Notes: generated by a model from the sequence alone, not told the origin. Numbered from the stretch's first letter, positions 41,581 through 51,804 are shown. The stretch: DNA of 64,000 nucleotides from Diplonema papillatum (GCA_030068145.1 JAPJBO010001137.1:1-64000); one strand, 5' to 3'. Program-made: numbers and translations.

Positions 41581-41738
41581 GTCAGCTAAATCCGACCAAA
41601 GCCTTCGTGGGCTTCGCAATTCGACACAAACAGAAGTAATTCTCGTTTTGTCCGGCGAGCGCTTTAGCGGAACTGATGTGAAAGCGAGCACGAAGAGGAC
41701 GGATGCGCGATCTGTCAGTGCTCTGCCAACCAGTTACT

Positions 41739-42060
41739 GGGGGGTCGAATACAAGAGGTACCTCTTGTATTCGGCGTGCCGATCCTGCAATTTTCCCGAA
41801 AAAGAAATAGAAAAATAGTACCGCAAACGCGGAACCCGCGGGAACCCCCTTCTTCTTGGAAGACGCGCGTAATTTGTTCCCCGGGTCTATTTTTCACGGA
41901 TCTCTTCAATCGGAGCTGCACGCGAGCACAAATTCGCCGAAAGAGGTCTGCTACATGCCAGCAAAGCAATGTCACCAGCCAGTGAGTCGATTCCCGTCCT
42001 TCCCAATGAAACCCTGTGGTTTCCATGCCCGATGCCCCGCATCTGGTAAAGACCCACGAA
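41739..42060. mobile_element. TIR-type element end with 28-bp perfect palindrome
   Basis: CTGGGGGGTCGAATACAAG then a perfect palindrome centred at 41760 (CGAATACAAGAGGT and its complement). The flanking body, with GGGTCTATTTTTCACGGATC, matches 63550-63730 in inverted order (CCGTGAAAAATAGAACCGGG). It lies between two SSU rRNA fragments and may be the insertion that split them. Confidence 0.6.
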
Positions 42061-42139
42061 ACACGCACATACTTTTTGGTATACTAGTTGGCTGGAACCT
42101 GTTTGGGAGACTGGGAGTCTGTTATAAAACATAGGTTGA

Positions 42140-42660
42140 ATTGTCACTCAAAGAGAATTTAACCGCTAAGAACTATGTTTTGATTATTTCTTCTCGGGTT
42201 AAGAGACCAACAAAAAGAGTCGAGAGAATCGATCCCTTGTCATGCCATGCTTTATCATTCACGCGAACGCCTGCTTTGGGCACGCTGGTTTATTCACAGT
42301 AACATCGGTGGTCGACCCGTATGCGTATATATGGTGTACGCGTAAGCGCTTTCATCCCGATGAAGAGATTCCTTGGAAGACACCATTATCACCGTTCATA
42401 GAGCACAGGTCTTGATGCGAGGGGTTTATCCCAGCCTTCTGAATAGCCCAGCAAACTGGGCCACCTTGCAACCTGAGCTCTGGATCCAACTACGAGTTTT
42501 TTAACAGCAGCAGCATTAATTTTCGCTATTGGTGCTGGAATTACCGCCGGTGCTGGCACCAGACTTGTCCCCCAATAGTCTCTTGTCACCAAGACTACTG
42601 GCAGGAATGATCAAGTCTCTTACCAAGACTACTGGCAGGGTCAATCGCGGATGATTTGGG
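42140..42660 (-). pseudogene. SSU rRNA fragment (530 loop to V4) with repeated 5' ends
   Basis: The reverse complement has GTGCCAGCACCGGCGGTAAT, TTAAAAAACTCGTAGTTGGA and GTTACTGTGAATAAACCAGC with CAAAGCAGGCGTTCGCGTGA, which are SSU positions about 500-750. Upstream, two tandem copies of CTGCCAGTAGTCTTGG (SSU 5' end) abut the 530 loop directly, so about 450 nt of the normal gene are missing. This is a rearranged fragment, not a working gene. Confidence 0.88.
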
Positions 42661-42664
42661 CTCT

Positions 42665-43485
42665 TTTTTGCATTTCGCCGACGCAAGGCGCGATCCGCTC
42701 GCTATTCGTCGCAAAGGGAGAACGGCGGGAAGCAGAGGGCGGGGGGTCGCTTAGCGCAAAACACTAACTTTGCTGTGAGCGCCCGGTTTCGCCGGTTACC
42801 AAACAGTGTCTCCGATGCTGCTGACGGCAGTAGTGCTGGGGCGGAGAAGGGGGTGCCGGGCTTCGGCGCAACTCGGAGCGCTACTTACAGTGGTCAACAA
42901 TACTAACGGGCTTAGCAGGAGCTCCCAGGGTGGAACGAAGTTGCCCTGACGCCACTGGGATCGACGATTCGTGCAGTTTCTGAGGAAGGCACCGTACACA
43001 GCACACGCGAATCGTGACGGGAACATGCGCACTTCGACAATGGTCTTACGACACGAAGCTGGTGAAGCCGCTGCCCGCCCTAATGATGTGTGCCGTGGAA
43101 GTTCAGGTGACGCAGGCTCCACCTGGCTGCTTCACCGCTTCACCTAAATACGTTCAGGCTCAAGACCCAGGGACAACATAGTGATTCTGTCTCAGAAGGG
43201 CACAATACTTTCCCACTGCCCACATTGCGTGCCTGACGCACGGCATCGGCTGGGCTCAAGGCAACAGGCACAACAAGCGCATCGCGGGAAATATATACTT
43301 CGTCGCTACGACTCGATTGCTTACCGAGGTCCAGTGTCTGCGCACACAACCGGCGCAGCAGGCTGTTGTCCTACGATACTATCGAGCACGAAACGGTGGG
43401 CCAATAGAGAGCGTTCTGTTGCACACGTGTGGAAGCTCACATATTTCTGAGGGAATCTGCGAGGCTTGACGAACCTACATACAGG
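42665..43485. other. No gene recognised
   Basis: Unique-looking sequence without domains or known repeats. Confidence 0.4.
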
Positions 43486-43489
43486 GTGT

Positions 43490-43700
43490 CTCTTCTTCTT
43501 GAGTTGAGGTTGATCAAGGTGCAGCCCCGTCCCCTGGTCATGTTGGTCATGTGCTGCATGATCGGCTGCGTGTCGAAGATTTCCGATCCCGTCGGTTCCG
43601 TTCGAAAGCGGAGGGCAAGAACCGCTTTGGTCAGCATCTGTTTACGAAGTTGAGGATCGCATCGAAGCACCCCACACCTCGGGTACATGGGCACGGGTAC
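43490..43700 (-). pseudogene. Partial copy of the downstream esterase gene
   Basis: The segment 43515-43605 matches 43955-44035 of the esterase coding region (GGTCATGTTGGTCATGTGCT, GATCGGCTGCGTGTCGAAGA). It encodes EIFDTQPIMQHMTNMTR against EIFDTQPIMQHMANMTR. The flanks differ and the frame breaks on both sides. Confidence 0.85.
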
Positions 43701-43780
43701 ATAACTCAGAAAAGTGGTACCACATCTACACCCCGTAGATAGAATCTTGCTGCGGAACCAGGTAGGATCGCCAATGCCGT

Positions 43781-45178
43781 CTACAACGTGACGTTACCGC
43801 ACGCCCGTTGGACCTCAGGGGTCTCTGTCCACTTTTTCTTCATGGCAGCCACGTTCTCTGGTGTGCACTCCAGCCGGAGCTCCTGCGTGGGAAAGGGGAG
43901 GTTCTTGCAGAGGTGAGTGCCCAGCAGTTCGCCTTCGATGGTGAGGGTGTGGTCGAGGTGTATCCCGTCCCTGGTCATGTTGGCCATGTGCTGCATGATC
44001 GGCTGTGTGTCAAAGATTTCCGCTCCCGTGCACGTTGCCGCGAGGCGTTGAGCTTCGCGCATGGCGAGCACCTTCTTCGGGTGGTTGCACCGTTGGCAGG
44101 CAAGGTTCTTCGGGCACCGCGTGGCCACGTGCAGGGGGTGGAGGATGAAGAAGACTAACTTAGCGGACGGCTTCGCTTTGCTTTTGATGTACGCGATGGT
44201 CTCCAAGATCTTTTCGAAGTAGACCTGCGCAGGGACGAAATGGGAAAGCCCCATGTCGTGCATGCCGCCTCCGACGACGTGATAGTCGGCTTGTGCAATG
44301 TAGGGCACGGTTTCGTTCGACCGTAAGCTGCCCTCGCGGATGACCGCTTGGTACCAAAGGCCCACGGCAAAGGGGGGAACGGTCTCGGGCAGGTCCGGGT
44401 CGTGGACAATGTAGACCAGGTTCCCGTCCCTCGTGAGCCCGATGACGTCCTTCTTCAAGCACGGCGCCGGCACCGACTTGTACTGAGAGAGCAGGCCGTT
44501 GGTCACGCTGTCGCCGTAGAACATCACGGTCAGGTTACGCGCGCACGTCCCCTTCGCCGGGTCGTTGGGTGTAACCGGGTGGTAACAGGTCACTGGCGCC
44601 CACTCAAACATTAACGATCTCTTGGGAATCGTCAACTGGCGGAAAGACCCGTCACCGAACTGGGAAAGCGACGTGCACGGCGGGAGCCTCGCGTCGTCCT
44701 GCAGCAGGCGGTTGTTCCACTCGCGCGCCGTCTTCATGGCGCGGTTGACCTCGGGCATGAAGCTTCCCTCGTGCGGGTTGTCTTTGTCCTTCACCCGCAC
44801 GTGCTCCTGGGACCGGAGCCCCGCGATGACACCCCACAGCTTCTGCAGCTCCCTGCTAGTTTCGGTGCGAGCTCGCATTTCCTCCTCCGACAGCGGCTGT
44901 AGACCCACCACAGGCTGCCCTTCTGGCGCCGGCTGCGCCGTGGGTGGGGGTACAGGTGGTAAAGCTCTAGGAGGCGGCTGTGAAGCTGCAAGGACCGAAG
45001 GCTGTTGAACTGCAGCTACAGCAGGTGGTTGTGAGACAGCAGCAGGTGGTTGCGAAGCCTCCGAAGGCGGCTGCGAGACTGCAGGGGCTGGTGGTAATGA
45101 CTTAACCGGCGAACGCATCAAAAACCAGGCAATCCCAACAAAGACCACGGCGGCCAGCAGCTTTAGACTCGCCCGCAT
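43781..45178 (-). CDS. Type II membrane protein with GDSL/PC-esterase-like domain
   Basis: A single exon of 465 residues, ATG at 45178. Residues 5-22 form a signal anchor (LLAAVVFVGIAWFL). A Pro/Gln/Ala-rich stalk follows to about residue 95 with repeats of SQPP, then a globular luminal domain. SGNH-type blocks are visible: MFYGDSVTNGLL at about 218 (catalytic Ser in GDS), GGGMHDMGL at about 298, and DGIHLDH near 408 (catalytic Asp and His). This layout is that of the PC-esterase/TBL/CASD1 group, enzymes that add or remove acyl groups on glycans in the Golgi. Paired cysteines (CPKNLACQRC) and N-glycosylation sites (NLT, NMT, NVT) fit a luminal location. Substrate unknown. A partial copy lies just downstream, and a perfect hairpin sits about 70 bp upstream of the start. 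Confidence 0.75.
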   Translation of the reverse strand: MRASLKLLAAVVFVGIAWFLMRSPVKSLPPAPAVSQPPSEASQPPAAVSQPPAVAAVQQPSVLAASQPPPRALPPVPPPTAQPAPEGQPVVGLQPLSEEEMRARTETSRELQKLWGVIAGLRSQEHVRVKDKDNPHEGSFMPEVNRAMKTAREWNNRLLQDDARLPPCTSLSQFGDGSFRQLTIPKRSLMFEWAPVTCYHPVTPNDPAKGTCARNLTVMFYGDSVTNGLLSQYKSVPAPCLKKDVIGLTRDGNLVYIVHDPDLPETVPPFAVGLWYQAVIREGSLRSNETVPYIAQADYHVVGGGMHDMGLSHFVPAQVYFEKILETIAYIKSKAKPSAKLVFFILHPLHVATRCPKNLACQRCNHPKKVLAMREAQRLAATCTGAEIFDTQPIMQHMANMTRDGIHLDHTLTIEGELLGTHLCKNLPFPTQELRLECTPENVAAMKKKWTETPEVQRACGNVTL

Positions 45179-45248
45179 AGTCGCCGCCCCAGCCTTGTTC
45201 GTGTGCCTGCTATCTCTGACAGTTTTCTCTCAGGGGCTTAGTTTACGT

Positions 45249-45285
45249 TGCAGATTTAGACCGTCGGTCTAAATCTGCAAACCGG
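45249..45285. promoter_or_regulatory. Perfect inverted repeat upstream of the esterase start
   Basis: TTGCAGATTTAGACCG and CGGTCTAAATCTGCAA flank a single T, giving 16-bp arms about 70 bp from the ATG. It could be a protein-binding site, a small foldback element or an RNA hairpin in the leader; nothing else distinguishes these. Confidence 0.7.
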
Positions 45286-45289
45286 ACTC

Positions 45290-46390
45290 GGCCGGGGGAA
45301 AAAGAAAAGTTCAAAAAACGGTGTTCAAAACAAATATAGGGAGGAGGGGTGGTGTTTACAACGGTGTGCCGAAGGCGCTGAAAGGCTGCTGAGCCTCCGC
45401 TGCTGAGGCCCAGCCTGTGCCATGTGCTCCAGATGGCGGCGTATCCAGCATTTGTATCATTCTTTGACGACCGGCTGCGTGAAGCAATTGATGGCGAGCG
45501 TAGCAATTGCCGAACAGGTCGCAATGCTGCAGAACAAGAAGAAGGCGCCGTGCGAAGAGGGCTGAACCGCGTTGTGGCAGAACACCTGCCGAAGGTGTCC
45601 AGAGGCGTGGCAGCAGCCGCGTTCCACCCCATTTTTTTTACACCTGAGCCTCCTCAAGTATTTCCTACAAAGCAGATGCTTAAACAAAAAAAACACTCTT
45701 GCGAATTTCAATTGATACGAAGACTTTGAGCACACGCCGCTTCAAGCACATTCTTGCATTCCCCCACTGAGTAAATACTGCTGCGGGATGGCTAGCATAC
45801 TGTGCCTTGGTTAATCAACCAATCAACCACCCAGGCAGGACTTTTTTGAAAGGCAAACGCTCGGCCCACAGCCAGGTACCTCTACCAGGCAGGGTTTTGT
45901 TCGCGCTGAAAAATGGCCAAGGCCATTTCTTTCGGAAAGCAGGCTTTTAAGGTTAATGAACCTGAAATATATAACGTAAGACTCTTGCGTTTTGACCCCA
46001 GGTTGCCTTCGAAGGCTTTCTGCACCCTGAACAACCCCCATTCCCCCTCCGTCCGTATGAGGTTAACCAACAACCTCCGCATTCCAAGCACGTTCTTGCA
46101 ATCCCCCATTTCCAGTAGGGTACTTCGCGCAACGCGACTTGCTGCCCTCAGCACGCAGGATTACTTACTCGCACTCTTTTCCTTTTGGTGCTTCAACCAT
46201 TGGTGCTGCACACGGCAACCCCATGTCCACTGTGCTCTGCGGAGTTTACTTCGCAGATTGCCACCGTAAAAAGAAGACAAGTCAGTGCTGCCGCTAGCGA
46301 GTCGCAGTCACAATCAGGGCGGGGATCCTGAGTTTTTTTACCGATTGCCCAGCACGGTTGTAGGGGCCTCCTCCCCGTGACGGATTCGCC
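45290..46390. other. Repeat pieces, no gene
   Basis: A family B end is at 45645-45680. A 66-bp block (AAAGGCAAACGCTCGGCCCA to GGCAGGGTTTTGTTCGCGC) at 45848-45915 recurs at 47288-47355 in the same orientation. The rest is unassigned. Confidence 0.5.
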
Positions 46391-46394
46391 AGTG

Positions 46395-46620
46395 CTCTGG
46401 TAGCACGGGTGGTCCTGGCTGTGACGAGCTACGAACAGCCGCCTGACAAACCAGACGCACACCGCTGTCCTGTCTGCAGACACTCAGGTTCCGCGCTGAT
46501 GATGGTCCGCCTTATGTGTCCGTGGTTTAAAAGGACCGAAACACGGCGCAGACGGGACCAGTGCGTGTGTCCATTCCAAGCACGCTCTTGCAATCCCCTC
46601 CGTCCGTATGGGGTGAACCA
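46395..46620 (-). repeat. Dispersed repeat family D, inverted copy
   Basis: Matches 2447-2640 by reverse complement (ACGAGCTACGAACAGCCGCC, GCTGTCCTGTCTGCAGACAC), with an extra segment of about 40 bp (TTATGTGTCCGTGGTTTAAA) that is shared with the 10610-10790 copy. Confidence 0.78.
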
Positions 46621-46984
46621 ACACGCCTCTGTGGATACCCGGTTTCAGGAGACCTCCCTCGTACGGCCTCAAGCAGCCCGCGTTGCGTTTTGTGCGCTTG
46701 AGCTTAAATCCTGTCGCTGCCCTTGCAACTACCACCCACTGGGAAACGGAATGCGGGAGCCTGGATCCTACCACGTTGTAACAACCTTGCTTCCAGAACC
46801 GGAACGGGAAAGGGCTGCAAACGTATGAAAATACTCGACGTAGCTGCTTCAACTTCGAATGGAAGGGGGTAAATATAGAGGTAGAGGGGCAATATACAAA
46901 CACAATCTGATTTGTTCTTCGCTTACACCACCGTGTGTTGTTTTCTCACTCAGGACTTTGATGTGTTTGTGTGATATGTCGTGT

Positions 46985-47108
46985 AGGGGTAAACCCGCAT
47001 GACCTCACGTCCGTTCACACGTAGTTCGGTAGTTTCAGCACTTGGGATCCCTTCTGATCTTTGTCGGGCAGCATCGTCGAGCATTTCCTTTCAAGCTGGC
47101 GCTTGTGT
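46985..47108 (+). repeat. Dispersed repeat family H, copy 3
   Basis: See 33285-33405; over 90% identical by eye. Confidence 0.85.
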
Positions 47109-47112
47109 AAAA

Positions 47113-47520
47113 CAAAGACAGGCGCTTCGTTTTGTTTGTGCGTGCCGGGTGATCATTTTCTCACTTGTATTTACCCTGTGCACATTCAGGTAAGGAATTC
47201 TGATCAACCACCAAAACACGCTGCCTCCGTGTTTTTAGCCTGCACAAAACATTGAAGGGCAACCCGCAAGATTGTTAGTACGAAAAAGACCTTATTAGAA
47301 AGGCAAACGCTCGGCCCACAGCCAGGTACCTCCACCAGGCAGGGTTTTGTTCGCGCGTGTCGGTTGATCGGCTTGTTTCTGCCCTCTTCTTTGTGGATTC
47401 GGGTGAGGAATTTGGATCAGCCCACAGAACGCGCTGCCTGCGTCGCATTGTAAGCCGCTCGCAATATAATGCATGGTAGCAGGGCAAACCCGCCAGATTG
47501 TAAGTCCTGAACAGTAGATA
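47113..47520 (+). repeat. Dispersed repeat family G, two adjacent copies
   Basis: The first unit (47113-47280) is near-identical to the inverted copy at 50525-50690 (GACAGGCGCTTCGTTTTGTT; CACCAAAACACGCTGCCTCC; GAAGGGCAACCCGCAAGATT). The second (47350-47520) is diverged (CAGAACGCGCTGCCTGCG; GGCAAACCCGCCAGATTGTA). The 66-bp block shared with 45848 lies between them. Confidence 0.8.
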
Positions 47521-47524
47521 CAGA

Positions 47525-48080
47525 TTGAGCGAAGACACGAGAAGCGGTGCGATTGCGCGCGTTGGCGCCGGCGTGCCGAGGGTTGCATGCAAAGAGGCCG
47601 AGCGATGCACCTCATTTCTCGAGTGAAGCCGATTGACGACAACTCTGCAAGACAACGACCACATCACAACGCCACCACTGGGCGGCCAGGCCCGGGCCCG
47701 CTTAGAAACGGACGGGCAGCAGTCCGACTATATAAATAGCCACGGACCAAACTCAGCGCCTCAGGCTTCGGCCTACAATCCCACATGACGCTAGGCCGAA
47801 TATGGAGTATGCACCGGCAAAGTACGTTTGTGCTGCAAGAGGAAGATTTGAATGGGCAGGGGAGAGGGGGAAGGCTGCTTGGGAGGGAGGAGGCTTAAGC
47901 AGGGCATTTTTAAACAGCCAGTGCGAACCCGTGGCGTGGGACACGCACGGTAGATACTACAGTCAGGTTGGAAGTCGCACGAAAACTTTAACTCTGAAAA
48001 CGTCAGATGCGTGAGAAGCACCCGCCGTTACTGCCACGACCGCAGATACGATACGCACACTCATATACGATACCTTAAAG
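47525..48080. other. No gene recognised
   Basis: Unassigned sequence. A fragment of repeat E (AACTTTAACTCTGAAAACGT) may lie at 47984-48005. Confidence 0.4.
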
Positions 48081-48084
48081 GAAC

Positions 48085-48145
48085 CTTCTCGACAATGGTC
48101 ACCCGGAGACTATAAAACCCCGGATCTCTAGGTGAACTTGCACTC
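48085..48145 (-). repeat. Dispersed repeat E, inverted
   Basis: ATGGTCACCCGGAGACTATA and AGGTGAACTTGCACTCAAAC, close to the copy at 33845. Confidence 0.75.
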
Positions 48146-48149
48146 AAAC

Positions 48150-48600
48150 CCACCCCCCTCTTCCTTCCAATACCTAGCAAGGGGTCTGAAATTTGCGACG
48201 GACTCAGTACTCTGAGTCAGACGCAATTTTTGCAGTTTACTGAGGGAATAGGAGCAAGACGCATGGCTAGATGAGCACGACCACCTCGAATCGACACCCG
48301 GAGAATTCGGGTGGAGCTGGCTTCTACAACTAGTAATATTCCGGCAAAAGGTAGCACTCCTCAACTAGCCCGAACCAACAGGATCAAAGAATGTCAGTCA
48401 CACCTTCCCGATTATTTTTTCAAAGCGCCTTACTTTCCTCTTTTGTGTAAGGCAACACTGCCGTGACTGAAGTCAGACTTAAGCTAGACTGAAGTCCAAC
48501 TACAGTCAGACCACAATTATGACTCAAACTGAAGTCCAACTACATTCAGACCACAATTATGACTCTTGTCTACCTGTAGCCTGACTTTAGTATGTCGGTC
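48150..48600. other. Short tandem repeats 3' of the M64 gene
   Basis: AACTGAAGTCCAACTACA-like units repeat three times at 48485-48560, with TCAGACCACAATTATGACTC twice. They lie in the 3' flank of the metallopeptidase gene. No gene. Confidence 0.6.
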
Positions 48601-48672
48601 CTGTGGAAAGAAGCTGGTCAGGTCAGAGTCCACGATTTGGTGGCAGAATTCTGGTGCGGGAGAAACGAGTAC

Positions 48673-50454
48673 TTAGAGGAAGATGGTTTCTGTAAAGGTC
48701 AGAATGTCGAACCTGGAACGAACCTGCGACGTGTGGTACACGGCGGTGGCTTTCCACTCACCCACCGAGTCACGGGCCAGCCGATCCCAGGAAAAGAAAT
48801 TGTTCAGATCCTGTTGAACGACTCCGTTGTGTTCCCATTCAATGGTGTATTCATCGTGGAGAGTGGCATCAGGCGGCTGCCTGAATTGACCCAAAGGGAT
48901 CATGTCCACTGCTACGTGCACACTGTCCCCCGATCGGCGTGTGTGGATTGCGTCGATCCCTGATATGCGGTTGAAGAACTGCCACCACATTCCTTCGGTG
49001 CACGCCTTGCAGAAGTGAGGAGACGACATGTTGCGCATGAGGCAGTACTCATTCATCGGCCGGTACGTTTTTTGGTTCGACTGACTCCACGTGGGGTACG
49101 CTCCGACGTACTCTTTGTCGTCCCACTTGAACTCGGACTCGTCGCCGTACTCGTGCAGACTCAACGAGCACAGTTGCCGGATCGGCCTCCCAGACTCCGG
49201 CGGGATGAGCTGGGCGAAGCTGAGGGTGTGGGTGCCGGGGGTGAACCCGTTTCGCATGTCTTGGTAAACGTAAAACTGCCGGTCGAGCGTCGTCGAACCG
49301 AGGGGCCGGTTGGGCGTCCAGGGCATCAGCACGCCGTCGAGGAGGACGGCGAGGGAGCCGGGCGTGTCGCAGCCGGACACCGTGAACCGCAGGAACCACC
49401 GGGAGAACGTCCCGTCCGACGTGAAGGTGAACGTTTGGTTCCCGGTGGCCAGGTCGACCCACGGGTACTGGCCCAGCCGCTTCACCGCCCGCTGCTCCGG
49501 CACCGTCTCCGCCGGCTCGGTCAGCCAGTTGCTCCACTTGATGTCCGTCCGCGTGTTGTCGCTGTTGACCCCCCTGTACACGCCGCCGTCGTCGTACTCC
49601 TCCCCCACGTTCACGAAGTTGTGCCCCATTTCGTGCCGCAGCACGACGGTGCCGGTGGTCACCGACTCGGTTCCGATGACAAACTCACCGCCCAGGCCCC
49701 CGTAATACGGATCGTTGCCGATGATGCTTGGAAAGTCGCATCCCGGGGCCAACGCGCAGGCTTCCCTGGCGCGGTTGGGGTACGCTGCATAAACGCCTCG
49801 CAGCTGCGTCCCGTCACGGTACAGGCCGTAGTGCGTGTCTCGCGGGGTGCCGTGCGTGCCGATGCCAGATTCCGCCGACGGAATGTACAGCGCCCAGATG
49901 TTGAAGACGGGCAGCCACGCGCGGAAGGTGACGTCCTCGAACATGTCCCGCGTCAGCCGCGCCATGTCGGCGAAGAACTCGGCCTCCTCGCGGACGGTGT
50001 ACCCGTCCCCCATGAACACGACGTCGATCCTGTTTTCCGGCCGTCCGACGCCCGCCAGCAGCTTGATCTCCGCGTTTTCGGGTCTGCCGTACGCCTTGTT
50101 CGCAGCTGACAGCACCGCCTCCTTCACGCAGAGCCGCTCTACACTGTCCCACACTGCATCCGGGTCTGGCCCATAGAAGTTGACGTATCTCGCCTTCGAC
50201 TCGCCCCCGCCGTTTTCGTCGCACTCGTGCCAAGATGGGATGTCCGTCTTCACGACGCCGGACCGCGCCGACTTGTACACCTGCCCCCACGCGTGCCTGG
50301 TCACGTTGCAGTGCCCGTTCGTGTTCAGCAGCGCGACGTTGTAGCTTTGTTCGTGCAGCGCCTTCGGCTTCACGAAAGCCTCCGGCCCAGGCCGCACGGC
50401 CCCTGTCCCCACAACAAGCAGCAACAGGCACGCAGTTGCCGCCGCGGGCTGCAT
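48673..50454 (-). CDS. Secreted M64-family (IgA peptidase) metallopeptidase
   Basis: A single exon of 593 residues with a clear signal peptide (ATACLLLLVVGTGAVRP). The M64 core runs from RIDVVFMGDGYTVREEAEFF (about 142) through FNIWALYIPSAESGIGTHGT to the zinc site HEMGHNFVNVGEEYDDG (about 277). There HExxH supplies two His ligands and Glu, and a downstream residue the third ligand. A beta-rich C-terminal region follows, ending near FTETIFL. The family consists of zinc endopeptidases first known from gut bacteria that cut IgA; in free-living organisms the substrate is unknown and probably dietary or matrix protein. Codon use (GC3-rich) matches neighbouring genes, so any lateral origin would be old. 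A piece of the 5' region is duplicated at 51805-51885. Confidence 0.88.
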   Translation of the reverse strand: MQPAAATACLLLLVVGTGAVRPGPEAFVKPKALHEQSYNVALLNTNGHCNVTRHAWGQVYKSARSGVVKTDIPSWHECDENGGGESKARYVNFYGPDPDAVWDSVERLCVKEAVLSAANKAYGRPENAEIKLLAGVGRPENRIDVVFMGDGYTVREEAEFFADMARLTRDMFEDVTFRAWLPVFNIWALYIPSAESGIGTHGTPRDTHYGLYRDGTQLRGVYAAYPNRAREACALAPGCDFPSIIGNDPYYGGLGGEFVIGTESVTTGTVVLRHEMGHNFVNVGEEYDDGGVYRGVNSDNTRTDIKWSNWLTEPAETVPEQRAVKRLGQYPWVDLATGNQTFTFTSDGTFSRWFLRFTVSGCDTPGSLAVLLDGVLMPWTPNRPLGSTTLDRQFYVYQDMRNGFTPGTHTLSFAQLIPPESGRPIRQLCSLSLHEYGDESEFKWDDKEYVGAYPTWSQSNQKTYRPMNEYCLMRNMSSPHFCKACTEGMWWQFFNRISGIDAIHTRRSGDSVHVAVDMIPLGQFRQPPDATLHDEYTIEWEHNGVVQQDLNNFFSWDRLARDSVGEWKATAVYHTSQVRSRFDILTFTETIFL

Positions 50455-50524
50455 CTGTCAACGCGCTTTTTCTTTTGTGTTCGTGTGCGTGTGTGTGCCC
50501 CTTTTGTAGCGTTTGTTTATAGCA

Positions 50525-50690
50525 CCAACAATCTTGCGGGTTGCCCTTCAATGCATTGTGCAGGCTAAACAGACGGAGGCAGCGTGTTTTGGTGGTTGAT
50601 CAGAATTCCGACCTGAACATGACACAGGGTAGATACAGGTGGGAAAACAATCAACCGGCACGCACAAACAAAACGAAGCGCCTGTCTTTT
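50525..50690 (-). repeat. Dispersed repeat family G, inverted copy
   Basis: Near-identical reverse complement of 47113-47280; it begins about 70 bp upstream of the M64 start codon. Confidence 0.85.
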
Positions 50691-50834
50691 TTATCTATTT
50701 GTCGCTGCTTTTTGACACGGTTTGACCCCACAACTTCGAAGAGTACACGGCTCGTCTCGACAACAGGATCAGCCGCGGCTGAGCGGAGAGTTGACTGTTA
50801 GGGGGGACAGCGGGCTGGAAGGCGCGCTGTTTCA

Positions 50835-50935
50835 CAGGTTCGCTGAGGGAGTTGATGCACCACGAAAGTCGATTAGAGAACTTCACACAGCCGTCAGGGT
50901 GTGGTTGGTTCAAAGAAACACTCAAGTCTTCCCAC
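50835..50935 (+). repeat. Block shared with repeat A in CFAP70 intron 1
   Basis: GAGGGAGTTGATGCACCACG and ACACAGCCGTCAGGGTGTGG match 6745-6835; a diverged piece is at 41060-41120. Confidence 0.85.
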
Positions 50936-51061
50936 TCCCTCACCCCCCGGGTGGATGGAAGGTGACCTCGCCAACCCGGGTTAAGGCAGTCCCTCAACAC
51001 ATTCCTTTGCGCTAGTGATGTCAGTTACAAAAACGTGTTCTTACTTCTCCCTTTCTTCTAG

Positions 51062-51285
51062 GCTGTTCTCGTCAGACAATACGAAGAGCAGAAACTCCCG
51101 AAACTTTGCTCCCCTTCAAGACGCGGGCGCCGGCAGAGATGGCAGATGTGCGCCAGCAGGGGCGTCGACGTGAAGCTGGAGCACGTGCCGCGCGAACAAA
51201 ACATCGACGCCGACGCTCTGTCGGACCACGCGATGGACGAGGTGCAGAGACGTGCGTGTAAGTCGAACTTTGAGTGCGTGAGCCC
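51062..51285 (+). pseudogene. RNase H-like C-terminal exon
   Basis: After the acceptor CTTTCTTCTAG at 51061, the frame reads AVLVRQYEEQKL, loses homology through an Arg-rich stretch, then VDVKLEHVPREQNIDADALS DHAMDEVQRRA. The segment HVPREQNxDADALSxxAMD is the last conserved block of RNase HI. Direct copies of GGTGCAGAGACGTGCG lie at 51240-51255 and about 51553-51568. Joining across them gives a short C-terminus ending TAEYRTSML. No other RNase H segment (first Asp, Glu) was seen, so this is a fragment, host or retroelement in origin. Confidence 0.5.
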
Positions 51286-51804
51286 CTCCGAAGAAAGGTC
51301 ACTCGTTCAGGCCACTTAGCCCGGGTCTCTGGGTCGCGTCCCCCTCCTTCTCTTGATCGCCTGGTCTTGCGTCTTGCTGGTCCGTTCGGGCTGGTCGCTT
51401 CGCGCTTCCCCTTCGTCTTGCATCACCTCGTCTCCACTCCCTGCTGCACGGGCTTCTTCCTTGTGCCACCTGCGACGCGGGAGGCTTCACTGCGTCTGCG
51501 CGTGGACTGCTCTGTACTCGTTGCCTTATCCGCGGTTGCCGCTTCGCGTACCGGTGCAGAGACGTGCGACAGCGGAGTACCGGACTTCTATGCTATGAAA
51601 AGCGCTATGCGCCGCCTGGCGAACGTCGTGCAAACGTCGATTCACCCGGCGATACAAATGCAGGTGAGCGTTCTGACCGTCGCTCGGAGGCGGGATCACG
51701 GCCGGCCTGAACAAAAGGCCCCCTGGCGGACAGACAGGCCCTGAGACCGTAAAGCGTACGAAACTGCCGCACGAGAGCAGACAGCAAGGAAGGCCCGGCG
51801 AAAA

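Noticed and set aside
49015-50109. A 364-codon plus-strand frame
   Set aside because: It is the antisense of the M64 peptidase, which has clear catalytic motifs on the other strand.
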